DNA from: Bombardia bombarda
Taxonomy: Eukaryota > Ascomycota > Sordariomycetes > Sordariales > Lasiosphaeriaceae
NCBI GenBank assembly: GCA_030512295.1
Contig: JAULSR010000008.1
Span: forward strand, 1,178,001-1,242,000
Direction: 5' to 3'
Length of the DNA stretch: 64,000 nt
Shown here: piece after piece, positions 50,295 through 60,281 of the stretch
Numbering within the stretch: the stretch's first letter is position 1
How the letters are laid out: each line of letters begins with the position of its first letter
Translations under genes and position numbers: made by a program
The notes under the pieces: generated by a model
What the model was told of the DNA's origin: nothing
The model's database searches: none
The model's input: the letters and a program-made list of their open reading frames with translations, nothing else

Positions 50295-52440
50295 ATGGTG
50301 CTTCCTCTACAGCTTCGGACGGCCGGGATCCCTTCATCTGCATTGCGCCTATGGAGCAGCTATCTACGGCGGCCGTCCAGGACGTTGTCCAATGTGCCAA
50401 GGGCCCAATCGGTGAGGAGGTTGGCTGGGCTGACGACGAGCATCTCACAGGGACCAAGTGAGGTGAGTATCATCTAAAAGATGCACAGCAATATCTGCGA
50501 TACCTGTCTACATTACTAACTCTCATCACAGCCGCCCTTGCTCACACATACCATCCCCGAGCACTTTGCCTCAGTCGTCTCGCAGTTCGGACATCGTCCT
50601 GCTGTGATATACCGCTCTCCAACAGCGAGTCCGAGTCCAGACGTCTTGGCAGGCATATCACCCAGCCAGGTTCCAGTCTCTTTGGAGACAACATACACCT
50701 ATGAAACTCTGGACCTGCTATCGAACACTCTCGCCCACTCGCTCCGGTCTCTAGGGGTCAAGAAGGGCGATCGGGTGGCCGTAAGCCTCGGCAACTGTCC
50801 CGAGTTCGCCGCCCTCACCTACGCCATCTTCAAGCTGGGTGCGATTCTGGTCCCCCTGAACCCGGGCTTCAACGCGACCCAAGTCTCGGCCGCTCTGAAC
50901 CACCTCGGGGTCGAAGTCTTGATCATCGCTGCCGTCACAGACCTGGCATACAAGCCATGTCGTGGACGAAGCAACCTGCCACTCCTAAAGGAAATCCTCC
51001 CCGATCTCGGATCAGGCAAGGTTGAGGCCCCCAACGTCCCAACACTGGCAAAAGTCATCGTGGTCGACAACACCCCTTCCCACCCGCTCGTCCCTTTCCC
51101 TACCCTATCATCTTTACGCTCACTCACACCCTTCACCTTGCTCACCGGCGGAGGCACCTCTTTCTCACGCCCCATCACCCCCGACTCGCCCCTCTCCGCC
51201 AGCGAGACCATCAACATCCAGTTCACCTCGGGCACCACCTCGCACCCCAAAGCCGCCATGCTCTCGCACACCAGCATCCTCAACAACGGCGCCCTCATCG
51301 CGCACCGCATGGGCCTCGATCCCAGCGACCTGATCGTCTGCCCGCCGCCCCTCTTCCACTGCTTCGGCTGCGTGCTCGGCTACATGGCGACCGCCACCAC
51401 GGGCGCCGCCATCCTCTTCCCCAGCCCGGCCTTCGACCCGCTCGCCTCGCTGCGCATGGCCGCCGACCACCGCGCCACGGGGCTCTACGGCGTCGCCACC
51501 ATGTTTGTCGCCATGCTCGAGCTGGCTGCCGCGTCGTCCCTCTCTTCTTCTTCTTCTTCTTCTTCTTCCTCCTCCTCCTCCACCCCTCTTATCCCCCAGA
51601 AAGCGTCAAAGCCCTCCCCACCCACCTCCTCAAGGGCATCGCCGCCGGCAGCTCCGTGCCCGAGTCCCTCATGCGCCGGCTCTACGCGTCGTTCGGCCTG
51701 GCCGACCTCGTCATCTGCTACGGCATGACCGAGACCAGCCCCGTCAGCTGCATGACCACGCCCACGGACCCCTCCGTCAAGCGCACCAGCTCCGTCGGCA
51801 GGGCCATGCCGCACACCCGCGTCAAGGTCGTCGACCCGGCGGACCGCGCCCGCGCGCTGCCCGTCGGCGAGCGGGGCGAGCTCGCGGCGGCGGGGTACCT
51901 GGTCATGCAGGGGTACTGGGGGGACGAGGAGCGGACGCGGGAGGTGAGGATCCCCGAGACGACGGATGTGGACGGGAGGGAAGCGACGTGGATGTACTCT
52001 GGCGACGAGGCGCGCATGGATGGGGATGGGTACGTCGAGATCACGGGGCGGATCAAGGATCTGATTATCCGCGGCGGGGAGAATATTCATCCGCTGGAGA
52101 TTGAGAACTGTCTGTTTCAGCATCCGCTGGTGGCGGAGGTGAGTGTGGTGGGCGTGCCGGATGAGAGGTACGGGGAGAGCGTGGGGGCGTTTATTATTGC
52201 GCATAGGGGGGTGAAGGCGGTTGAGGGGGAGGGGGAGGGGGAGGGGGAGGGGGGAAGAGGATGTTGAGGAAGAGCGAAGTGAGGGATTGGGTCAGGACGC
52301 ACTTGTCGAGTCATCTGGTGCCGAAACATGTGTTTTGGATTGATGAGTATCCCAAGACGGCGAGTGGTAAGATTCAGAAGTTTAAGTTGAGGGATATTGC
52401 AAGGAGGGCGATAGCGGTGGAAGCTGATGCGGGTAGGTAG
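50295..52440 (+). CDS. Mitochondrial-type acyl-CoA synthetase (AMP-binding family), two frame interruptions
   Basis: Activates a carboxylic acid, probably a medium-chain fatty acid (ACSF2-like), to its CoA thioester through an acyl-AMP. Exon 1 is 50295-50462 (GTGAGT...TCACAG) and exon 2 starts at 50532. The first about 50 residues are Arg/Ser/Leu-rich without acids (MVLPLQLRTAG, LRRPSRTLS), a mitochondrial presequence. Core motifs are IQFTSGTTSHPKAAMLSH, YGMTETSPVS, YSGDEARMDGDGYVEITGR, IIRGGENIHPLEIE, and the catalytic Lys region PKTASGKIQKFKLR. The frame breaks twice: in the (TTC)n/(TCC)n polyserine region (51541-51600) and in a (GAGGGG)n stretch (52230-52255). Each requires one extra base. 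The second could instead be a poor intron (52211-52257, GTGAAG...AAG). The stop is TAG at 52438-52440. The family is certain; whether the gene is intact is not. Confidence 0.87.
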
Positions 52441-52454
52441 GTAGGTAGACGATT

Positions 52455-52490
52455 GGTGGTGGTGGTGGTGGTGGTGGTGGTGGTGGTGGT
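52455..52490. repeat. (GGT)12 microsatellite
   Basis: Twelve perfect units, starting 15 bp after the acyl-CoA synthetase stop codon, so probably in its 3' UTR. A GATGATCATGATGGAATGTGA-like duplication follows within 60 bp. Confidence 0.95.
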
Positions 52491-52979
52491 TATGCTGATG
52501 GAATGTGAGATGATCATGATGGAATGTGAGATGATCATGATGGAGTATGGTTAAGAGAATGTTTTTTTTTTTGCGTCTCAGTTTGCATCTAGCGGCGTTT
52601 TCGAATGTTATTTCTCTCTTCGTACGAAATAGTGAAACATGTGACAATAACTGTCGTTCAACGGGCCGATGTGTCATCACTTGCAGATTTCAACATTCCT
52701 CATGGTAATCCCCAGACTTGTATACATAGCTACAGATGAAACAATGAAGCTCTCCACCACCATCCTCGGAAGAGACTGTGTGAAAAGGAATATACCGTCT
52801 GGAACAATATCAAGATGGGTTTGGAGCATATATGGTGTGGTATTGTGGAGAGCAAGAGGGGGGAGTTTTGTCCATAACCTGGAAGATTCTCATTATATAT
52901 CAAACAAACACATAGCACTAAAACCCCTCTCAAATCAGAACACAGTATCGTCTTCCTTCACTGCCTATATAGACACAGC

Positions 52980-53771
52980 TTACGCCTCAGGCCAGTTCCT
53001 GTTGAACACAATGCACGACCCGTTCGCGCTCGGCGTAATATCCTCATCCGACAAGAACAAACAATACTTGGCCACCGCCTTTAACGGGGTCCCATTAGCC
53101 CCAGCGGTGTACATGGTCTGCGCCGCCAGGATCCGCAGGTACGTTTGCAGGTACACGCCCTGCGCACAGGCATCGGCGATATTCGTCCCAGCCATACTGC
53201 CCAGCAATAGCGCCACGGTATAAATCCTGTTTGCTCCGTAGTAACTGGCCATATTCTTGGTCAGCGCCTCGAGACCAGCCTTGGAGGCCGTATACGCAGC
53301 ACCGGTCTGGAGCCCGCGGTAGCTGGTGTCGGAGCCGATATTGATGATCAGCCTAGCAACAGACGTATCTTGCTTCTCGAACTGCTTCACGGCTGCCTTG
53401 GAGACGAGGTAGGGCCCGTTGAGGTTGACGGCCAGGACGCGGTCCCACATGTCCTTGGGGCATTGGCCGACGGGGGAGTAGTCATCCATGATGCCGGCGT
53501 TGTTGACGAGCACGTCGAGGCCGCCGAACCTGGCCACGGTGTCGTCGACGAGCTTCTGTACGTCGGCCTCGATGGAGACGTCGGTCTGCCGGACGAGGAA
53601 CTTGGACGGGTAGGACGCGGTCCACTGTTTCTCGACGGCTGCGTTGCGCTTGGCGTTGATGTCGCAGACGACGACGTTGGCGCCGGCGTCGAGGAAGGTC
53701 TCGGCGATGACCTTGCCGAGGCCGCCGCCGCCGCCGGTGACGATGACGGTTTTGCCCTGGGCTGATGCCAT
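52980..53771 (-). CDS. Short-chain dehydrogenase/reductase (classical SDR)
   Basis: An NAD(P)-dependent oxidoreductase of 263 aa, a normal length for a classical SDR, intronless. Cofactor motif VTGGGGGLGKVI is at residues 9-20, followed by VVCDIN, with an Asp that favours NAD. Then come VNNAGIMDD, INIGSDTS (catalytic Ser region) and the active-site YTASK motif. The segment after it reads ALLLGSMAGTNIA where most SDRs have PGxxxT, so the Pro is missing. The start at 53771 (MASAQGKTVIV) is chosen because the open frame continues upstream only through the 15-bp minisatellite, which would add repeated PPSKR. Transcribed convergently with the acyl-CoA synthetase. Substrate unknown. Confidence 0.93.
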   Translation of the reverse strand: MASAQGKTVIVTGGGGGLGKVIAETFLDAGANVVVCDINAKRNAAVEKQWTASYPSKFLVRQTDVSIEADVQKLVDDTVARFGGLDVLVNNAGIMDDYSPVGQCPKDMWDRVLAVNLNGPYLVSKAAVKQFEKQDTSVARLIINIGSDTSYRGLQTGAAYTASKAGLEALTKNMASYYGANRIYTVALLLGSMAGTNIADACAQGVYLQTYLRILAAQTMYTAGANGTPLKAVAKYCLFLSDEDITPSANGSCIVFNRNWPEA

Positions 53772-53823
53772 TTTATGTCGTGATGTGTGGGTGGGGGGAA
53801 TAATATGGTGGGTTGATAATTGT

Positions 53824-53983
53824 GAGGGTGGTCTCTTTGAGGGTGGTCTCTTTGAGGGTGGTCTCTTTGAGGGTGGTCTCTTTGAGGGTGGTCTCTTTGA
53901 GGGTGGTCTCTTTGAAGGTGGTCTCTTTGAAGGTGGTCTCTTTGAGGGTGGTCTCTTTGAGGGTGGTCTCTTTGAGGGGGTGA
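53824..53983. repeat. 15-bp minisatellite, ten copies
   Basis: The unit is GAGGGTGGTCTCTTT, starting at 53824. Ten full copies run to 53973 with a degenerate part after. Copies eight and nine carry one G-to-A change each (about 53916 and 53931). It lies 50 bp upstream of the SDR start, within its promoter or leader, and is open on both strands because the unit is a multiple of three. Confidence 0.95.
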
Positions 53984-54728
53984 TACGTGTGACTGTCGTA
54001 CCCAGGGGTTGTGGGTGGAATATCAACGTTCAAGAGTTTGGAGAAAATTCAAGTCAAGGGGAGATCCAGTATATGTTGGGGACAGGACATGGAGACGACC
54101 CCTTTTCTAGGCAACCAACCTCCACGCCACGCTAATTTCTAATTTCCCGTGTCAGACATACATGCTCAAGACATGTGACCGTGGTTGTATATCGCTCGGC
54201 ATGTAGCCCAGTACGAACTCGAACGGATTCGAGGCCCAGGTGTTCGAACAAGCGCCTTACAGAAGAGGTTGCGTCATAGTGACTGCGACACTTCCCCCGC
54301 TCTGCAGACATGGATGGAGCTACCATTGTTGCTCCGTGAGGCACAGGTCTTTGACGACTGGGCTGGCTGCGAGGCTTGGAGGAGAGGGACCGAAGCTATA
54401 TCCAGCGATGTAGATGTTGTGGTCTGCACTGTGTACGAAGTAATCGTCAGTATCCGAAAAACGAACTTGAGAGGAGCGCTTGCATCCGTACTCGAGCTAA
54501 AAAGTGGGGTGCCAATGCGACCTCGGGGAGCCCTATTGGCTTCCGCCTTTTCAGGCTGACAAGGGTCAAGGGGGTCCGTCGCAAAGCTAAGCTAAGCTAA
54601 GCTTTCACTCTGCTTCCACTCTGCTTCCACTCTGAATTGAAGACGCGCCTAGCAGGACATGATGCAATGAATGAGATCCCTGGGTGGCTGCATAATACGC
54701 CCGCAATTTGATACCAACAGCCAACACA
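53984..54728. other. Intergenic region between the SDR and the t6A dehydratase
   Basis: No gene is supported. Contains short tandem runs AAGCT (about 54582-54603) and a triplicated 11-bp TTCCACTCTGC-like unit (about 54605-54634) about 100 bp before the t6A dehydratase ATG. Confidence 0.5.
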
Positions 54729-56403
54729 ATGTCCTCCCTCATCTCCCAGTCGACATCCAGCTCCAAGCTGCAACTCGCGGCAACTGCTGCGGTGTCGGCC
54801 GCTGTCGCTGCTGGTGCCATCCTCAGCTACCAGCGCCTCCAACAAGACGGGCGCATCACCCGCCTCAAGCAGTCCATCCCCGGCCCCGACAATGACGACC
54901 TTGCCTTGCAAAAGGTACATATAGACCACTCCTCTAGCTTCCCCAATCATACCTACCAATTGAAGAACCACAGCTGACAGAGATGAACCACCCCCCCCAG
55001 CTCACCAGACACGGCCCGACCCCCAAACCCGACAAGGAGGACGAGCACAACCAAGTCCTGGCCCACCGCGCCCAGAACGGCGACTTCGACGAAGAGCTGA
55101 TTCTCGAGCAACTCGCGCGCAACAGCGTCTTCCTCGGCCCGAGGGCCTCGACAAGCTGCGCAACGCCTTCATCGTCATCATCGGCTGCGGCGGCGTGGGC
55201 TCGCACGCGGCCGCGGCCTTTGCCCGGTCCGGCGTGTCCAAGATCCGCCTCGTCGACTTCGACCAGGTGACGCTCAGCTCGCTCAACCGCCACGCCGTCG
55301 CCACGCTCGCCGACGTCGGCCTGCCCAAGGTCCAGTGTCTGCAGCGGCGCCTGGTCGCCATCACGCCGTGGGTGCGGTTCGACCTGCGCCTGGAGAAGTG
55401 CGAGGGCAAGAGCTGCCCGTCGCTGCTGGCGCCGTGGGGAGGAGAGGGCGGTCGCAAGCCCGACTTTGTGATTGATGCGATTGATCATATCGAGTCCAAG
55501 GTGGAGCTGCTCAAGTATTGCTGGGACCAGGGCCTGCCTGTTATCGCGTCGATGGGGCGGGGACGAAGAGCGACCCGACCAAGATTGCGGTTGGCGATAT
55601 TGGGACGAGCACTGATGATGGGCTTTCAAGGGCGGCCAGACGGCGGTTGAAGCTGTTGGGTGTCACCAGTGGCATTCCGGTTGTTTACTCGACCGAGAAG
55701 ATGGGAGAAGGCAAGGCTGCTCTGCTGCCGCTTGCGGATGAGGAGTTCCAAAGGGGATCGGTCGGCGACCTGGGCGTGTTGCCCGATTTCCGAGTGCGGA
55801 TTCTGCCAGTCCTGGGAACCATGCCGGCGGTCTTTGGCTACACAGTGGCAAACCATGTCATTTTGAAAATCACCGGTAAGTGGAGACACAGGTTGTTTCT
55901 TGGCGTATTTAAACTCATGCTAACACACGGTAGGATACCCAATCGATTACGCCCAAGGAAAAGGCCGGGATAGGATGTACGACGGTATCCTGGCATTTGT
56001 TCGGGGCACCGAACAGAAGATGGTACGGATGACGACGGAAAACCCCGCGGAAGCTAGCGCTGGGCTGAAAGTTCCTGTCACGGCGGGAGACATCGCCTTT
56101 TTGGTTGAGGAGCTCTACAAAGGAAGAAGTGTCGTGACCGGCATCCCCACAAAACTGGTGCTGGTCCGGTGGAAGAAGCCTCTGGGAAGCACCCTGGTCA
56201 GGATAGGAGATGGAAAGATGGAGCAAAAGTCGTCCAACATCAGGCTCCGGGACTTGGTTTGCATGACCAAGGAGGAGGCCTCGAGGCATATTGAGGAAGT
56301 CCTTCAGGGGAGCAAGCGTCTCGAGGATCTATATGAGCCATCCATCATAGAGAAGGTTGAGACGAGGCGGAAAGTAGCAGAAGCCTACGAACGGCATAGA
56401 TGA
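54729..56403 (+). CDS. tRNA threonylcarbamoyladenosine dehydratase (TcdA/Tcd family), two apparent frameshifts
   Basis: An E1-like ThiF-fold enzyme that uses ATP to dehydrate t6A37 to the cyclic form ct6A in ANN-decoding tRNAs. The yeast homologues are mitochondrial outer-membrane proteins. Exons are 54729-54914, 55001-55875 and 55934-56403. The N-terminus has a hydrophobic anchor (LAATAAVSAAVAAGAIL). The core has RNSVFLG, nucleotide motif VIIGCGGVGSHAA, VDFDQVTLSSLNRHA, DAIDHIESKVELLKYC, GTKSDPTKI and GVTSGIPVVYSTEK. The frame breaks twice inside conserved blocks, at a C run (55138-55140) and a G run (55554-55557). One extra base at each restores the family sequence and gives exactly 511 codons (510 aa). 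These are most likely sequencing deletions. The 3' third (from 55876) is clean. Confidence 0.9.
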
Positions 56404-57377
56404 AGGTCCCATGATTGAACAGTCGGGAACCATAATGTGTCATAGATGAGGGGGGGGGGGGTTCCATGGCCAGGAAAAGGGGCAACTCGGCACTGGTTGA
56501 GCAGGTTTGGAGGTTTCCTGGTCATGACGGGGCCTATAATCTTCTGCCAGGGGGCCGGTGGTACCAAAAAATGAGGTAAAAACCGGAGGTAAAAACCGGC
56601 TGCTGACATCGGAGGAATCAGATGCCACGAGGGGCGGGTTAGTTTAGGTTTGCTAGTGACAACGACTTGCCCAGTCGAGCCGAGAATCCGCTCTGTTCAT
56701 GTTTTGGCTCTCTGCTATAATGCCTTCTTGCTGTGCAACTCATCACATGGTTCTAAATTGCCGAGTTGACGACCATGGTGGATTCACGTCGCACGCAGTT
56801 GGACTCGTCCGACTTTCTGTGGAACAGTGAGCATGTATGTACTTTTGTGCGAAGTACTGTAAGTGTATAGACAAAGGCCAAAATAGATGGGACGGACTTT
56901 TGCCCGTGCCTGCACTCGACAGTGACTCAATCTCCAAAGCAGCCAAGCAGCAAAGCGGCCCAGTCAGACCAAGCGGCCTCCAGTTGACTGACACCATTCC
57001 ACGTTTATCTCAACTTCACCTGCCTATCACCTCCGGATACGGATACTGTACCTGGGCTATATGTAACCTTGTACAAAAACTCGAACTCAAACACGCCATT
57101 TCCTCCAAGTGCTATGGTACTACTACTTTCGTACTTGACATGAGATCCTGAGTGGCTTTTATAAGTCATTTTTCATATGCCTGGAAGCCCCCATCGTTGC
57201 TCTCCTCGGGCCGGGCAACAACCTTTTAACTCGTCGTTTTAACTTCTCGTCGTTTTAACTTGTGATCTATCTATACCTATTTAAATTCGCCTTCCCTCCC
57301 CTCTGAACATAGCAACCACACATCCTTTTACAAAACTGTTTTTACAAAACAACAACAACCAAGGACGATCGCAGTCA
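56404..57377. other. Intergenic region between the t6A dehydratase and the RNA cyclase
   Basis: No gene is seen. It holds an 11-G run (about 56451-56461), a small GAGGTAAAAACCGG duplication (about 56573-56599), and a CGTCGTTTTAACT duplication (57232-57261) shortly before the cyclase, with TATTTAAAT at about 57278 as a possible TATA-like element. Confidence 0.45.
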
Positions 57378-58799
57378 ATGAACGAGGCAAAACCCATTGA
57401 AATCGACGGCAGAACGGGTGAAGGCGGCGGGCAACTAGTGCGCCTAGCTTGTACCCTCGCCGCCATTACCACGCAACCGATCCGCATAACTCACGTCCGA
57501 GGCAACAGGAGAGATGATTCACGCGGTGGAGGTTTGTCTTCTTCTTCATTTTCTTCTTCTTCCAAAGAAACCACCCCCCCAAAAAACCAGAAATGAATAA
57601 CAACTGATCCAAACCACCAAGGCCTCAAATCCCAACACGTCTGCTCCATCGCCTACCTCGCCGCCGCCACCGACGCCTCCGTCACCGGCCTCTCGGTCGG
57701 CAGCCACACGCTGGAATTCCGTCCCCGCCTCCCACCCTCATCCCTTGCCGACCGCCACGTCAAGATCGTGGCCGACTCGGCCGCGGCCAGCACGCTGCTC
57801 ATCTTCCAGGCCATCCTGCCGTTCCTGCTCTTTGCGGCAAACAGCAAGGGCGAGCCGGTCGAGGTGGACATCTCGGGCGGCACCAACGTGTCGTGGTCGC
57901 TCTCGTACGAGTACCTCGACCAGGTGCTGCTGCCGACGCTCGAGGCGGCCTTCTGCGGCGTGCGCGTCAAGCGCAGCATCGCCAAGCGCGGGTGGAGCCA
58001 GGGCCGGGCGCAGCGCGGGAGCGTGTCGTTCAAGGTCTGGCCGGTGCGGCTCGGCCAGGGGCTCAAGGTGAAGAAGAGAGAGGAGCAGGGGCAGGGGGGT
58101 CCGGAAGAGGTCACGAAGATCGATGTGTCGATGATGGTGCCGGGCGCGATGCGGGAGGGGCTGGCACGGGCGCTGGTGCACGATCTGGAGGAGCTGTTCC
58201 CCGATGTGGAGGTGGAGTTCAAGGTGGACGAGGACAGCGGTGCGGATGCGCGGATCCATGTGCTGCTGGTGGCGCGGTCGGAGAATCTGCGGTGGGGGAG
58301 GGACATACTCACGGCGACGCCGAAGAAGGTCGCGGCCAAGAACAAGATGGTGGCGGTGGTGTCGTGGAACTTCGTGCAGAGCGTGTCGAGGAAGGTGACG
58401 AGGGAGCTGTATGAGGAGGTGTCGGCGGGCGGGGTGGTGGATGAGCATTTGCAGGACCAGCTGGTTGTCTTTCAGGCGCTGGCGAAGGGGAGGACGTCGT
58501 TTCCGAGTGCTGAAGTGGAGGATGATGGTGGTGCGCTGGAGGATAGGATGGGAGAGCTGGAGATTGGGGAGGGGGAGGGGGAGAAGCAGGAAGAGAAGCA
58601 GGAAGAGAAGCAGGAAGAGAAGCAGGAAGAGAAGCAGGAAGAGAGGTTGCGCAAAGACAAGACGCATGAGCCGTTTGGCGAGGGGAGTTCGCATGCTGCG
58701 ACGGCGCGGTGGGTGACGGCAGAGTTGCTTCCGGGGGTGGCGTGGTACAACAAGGGGCGGGTCTGTGAGGGCGTTGGGATGCATATGAAGAAGTCGTGA
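57378..58799 (+). CDS. RTCA: RNA 3'-terminal phosphate cyclase (RtcA type)
   Basis: Converts a 3'-phosphate at RNA ends to a 2',3'-cyclic phosphate with ATP through an enzyme-AMP intermediate. Exons 57378-57531 and 57622-58799 give 443 aa (RtcA is usually about 340-370 aa). The N-terminal signature IDGRTGEGGGQLVRLA is RtcA-like, not RCL1-like. The splice joins RGGG to LKSQHVCSIAYL. Later motifs are VDISGGTNVSWS and VDEHLQDQLVVFQALA, the latter containing the His that carries the AMP in E. coli RtcA. Extra length comes from a charged insert with five EKQE repeats (12-bp units, 58581-58640) near the C-terminus. The insert is in frame, so the gene looks intact. It lies 1 kb after the t6A dehydratase, on the same strand. 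Confidence 0.92.
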
Positions 58800-59691
58800 T
58801 GGGGGGGGGGTTATGGCAGTCAGGCGCTCGCTTCACCTAGGTCTATAGAGCATGCATGCCAAAATACGAATAAGCGTTGATGTTGTTTTGTTGTGCAAAG
58901 CAGTGACAACAAAACAGTGGACTTGTGTGCGTGTGTCTCGGCCGTTCCCGTTTCTTTGTCGGCGATAATGTTCACCCTACGGGGCACACCGTCGGACCAA
59001 CGGGGCGGACACACGGTCGAATTACCTGGGTCGTCACTCACACTCTCCCTCTTCTCCAATCTACCCGCCTCGTGGCCATGACCAGAAAGAAGGACATTGT
59101 AGGACATGGCACCTGACAGCAGCAGCCAATGAGTTGGCCAATGACCAATGAGTTGGCCAATGAGTTTGTGGTGTTTTCGATGGTGGCGCCCAGAACGGTA
59201 CAAAGAAAGACATCAAGATCTTATTGGGTCATTGACGCATGCTAAAGCTTGGCACCACCTTCGATACTTACCCAATCTTTGCCTTGCCCTCCCGTGGATA
59301 CTGAGGCTTGTTGTTTCCGTGGCGCACGACCATGTCGGCACTCCACTAGATATGCCGTGGCTCCGTTCAGGAGATGCTGTAATCTCCAAACTGCTGCACG
59401 GGCTTTGTAGGCAGGCTACACAAACCTAAGGTGTGTTCCTAAGGTGTGTTGTTGGTAGGTATCCAACCGAAACAACACGCCATACCCGTCGCCTATATCA
59501 TCCCAAACGTGGCTAGTGAGATTTGGCATATGACTACTACGACCCAAGATGATGTACAACACCGGGGCTTATTTGGCAGTTCTTCCTCGATATCTGATTG
59601 GGGATGGTTGGTGTGGTCCTTTCTTTTGTCCATCTTGAGACGGCAGTCACGAGTCCATGACAACGATCAGCATCAGAGAAAGACCAATAAC

Positions 59692-59713
59692 ACCGCACTT
59701 TGCAAAGTGCGGT
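59692..59713. repeat. 22-bp perfect palindrome
   Basis: Each arm is ACCGCACTTTG and there is no spacer. An outer CACCGCA (59691-59697) also pairs with TGCGGTG (59718-59724), so alternative hairpins are possible. Confidence 0.85.
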
Positions 59714-60142
59714 ACTTTGCGGTGTATATCCAGTGAATCTGCTTCCATGTCCTGGGAGGAATAGCACCGAGCCATCCCATCTTGTTGTGGATCCTATTGC
59801 TAAGCTGTGTCACGGTGATATCGTCTGAGTTGCTCTCAACTGCGGCAAGGATCTGCCCTCCCCCTTTAGACCGACCCCCCTTTGGCAACGCGTGACGATA
59901 TCACATCGTATGAGTCCAGAGAGCTAGTCTAGGGTTCTAGTGTCTAGTCTGATACCCGGCACACCAACTTGTATTCTGGATGCTCCAATGGTCCAGCCGC
60001 CATTCTTAGCAAACACACGCCTCCCTCTACTGGAGCCAGTGGCCGCTTTGTTCCCCGCGTGCCTTGCCGGCAGCCACCTGGGCACTTTTGATGTGGGGAT
60101 GGACAATGGACAACCCCAGATCCGGTTCCCGAGCAAGAGGTT

Positions 60143-60143
<1 letters not shown>

Positions 60144-60182
<39 letters not shown>
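60144..60182. repeat. (CA)n microsatellite
   Basis: About 19 uninterrupted CA units in the MFS transporter's upstream region. Confidence 0.95.
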
Positions 60183-60184
<2 letters not shown>

Positions 60185-60281
60185 CTACTTAAAGTCACAT
60201 CATCTACCCCCTTATCCCACCCCCGGGGCCTCAAGTCTTCGCAACCAACCCAAGTACTGCCTACTGATACTTGTGAGGGCC

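Larger units (their letters stand above)
58800..60281. other. Intergenic region, 1.5 kb
   Basis: No gene is supported. Contains a G run directly after the cyclase stop, a GAGTTGGCCAATGA repeat (about 59130-59165, including CCAAT-box-like CCAAT in both orientations), the 22-bp palindrome at 59692-59713, and a (CA)n tract at 60144-60182 about 100 bp before the MFS start. Confidence 0.5.

Noticed and set aside
52211..52257. Possible intron in the acyl-CoA synthetase (GTGAAG...AAG)
   Set aside because: It restores the frame but lacks a branch point and has a weak donor; a missing base in the GAGGGG repeat explains it as well.
53772..54026. N-terminal extension of the SDR through the 15-bp repeat
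   Set aside because: The classical SDR start is at 53771 and the extension is only repeat-encoded; kept as a finding, not as the gene model.
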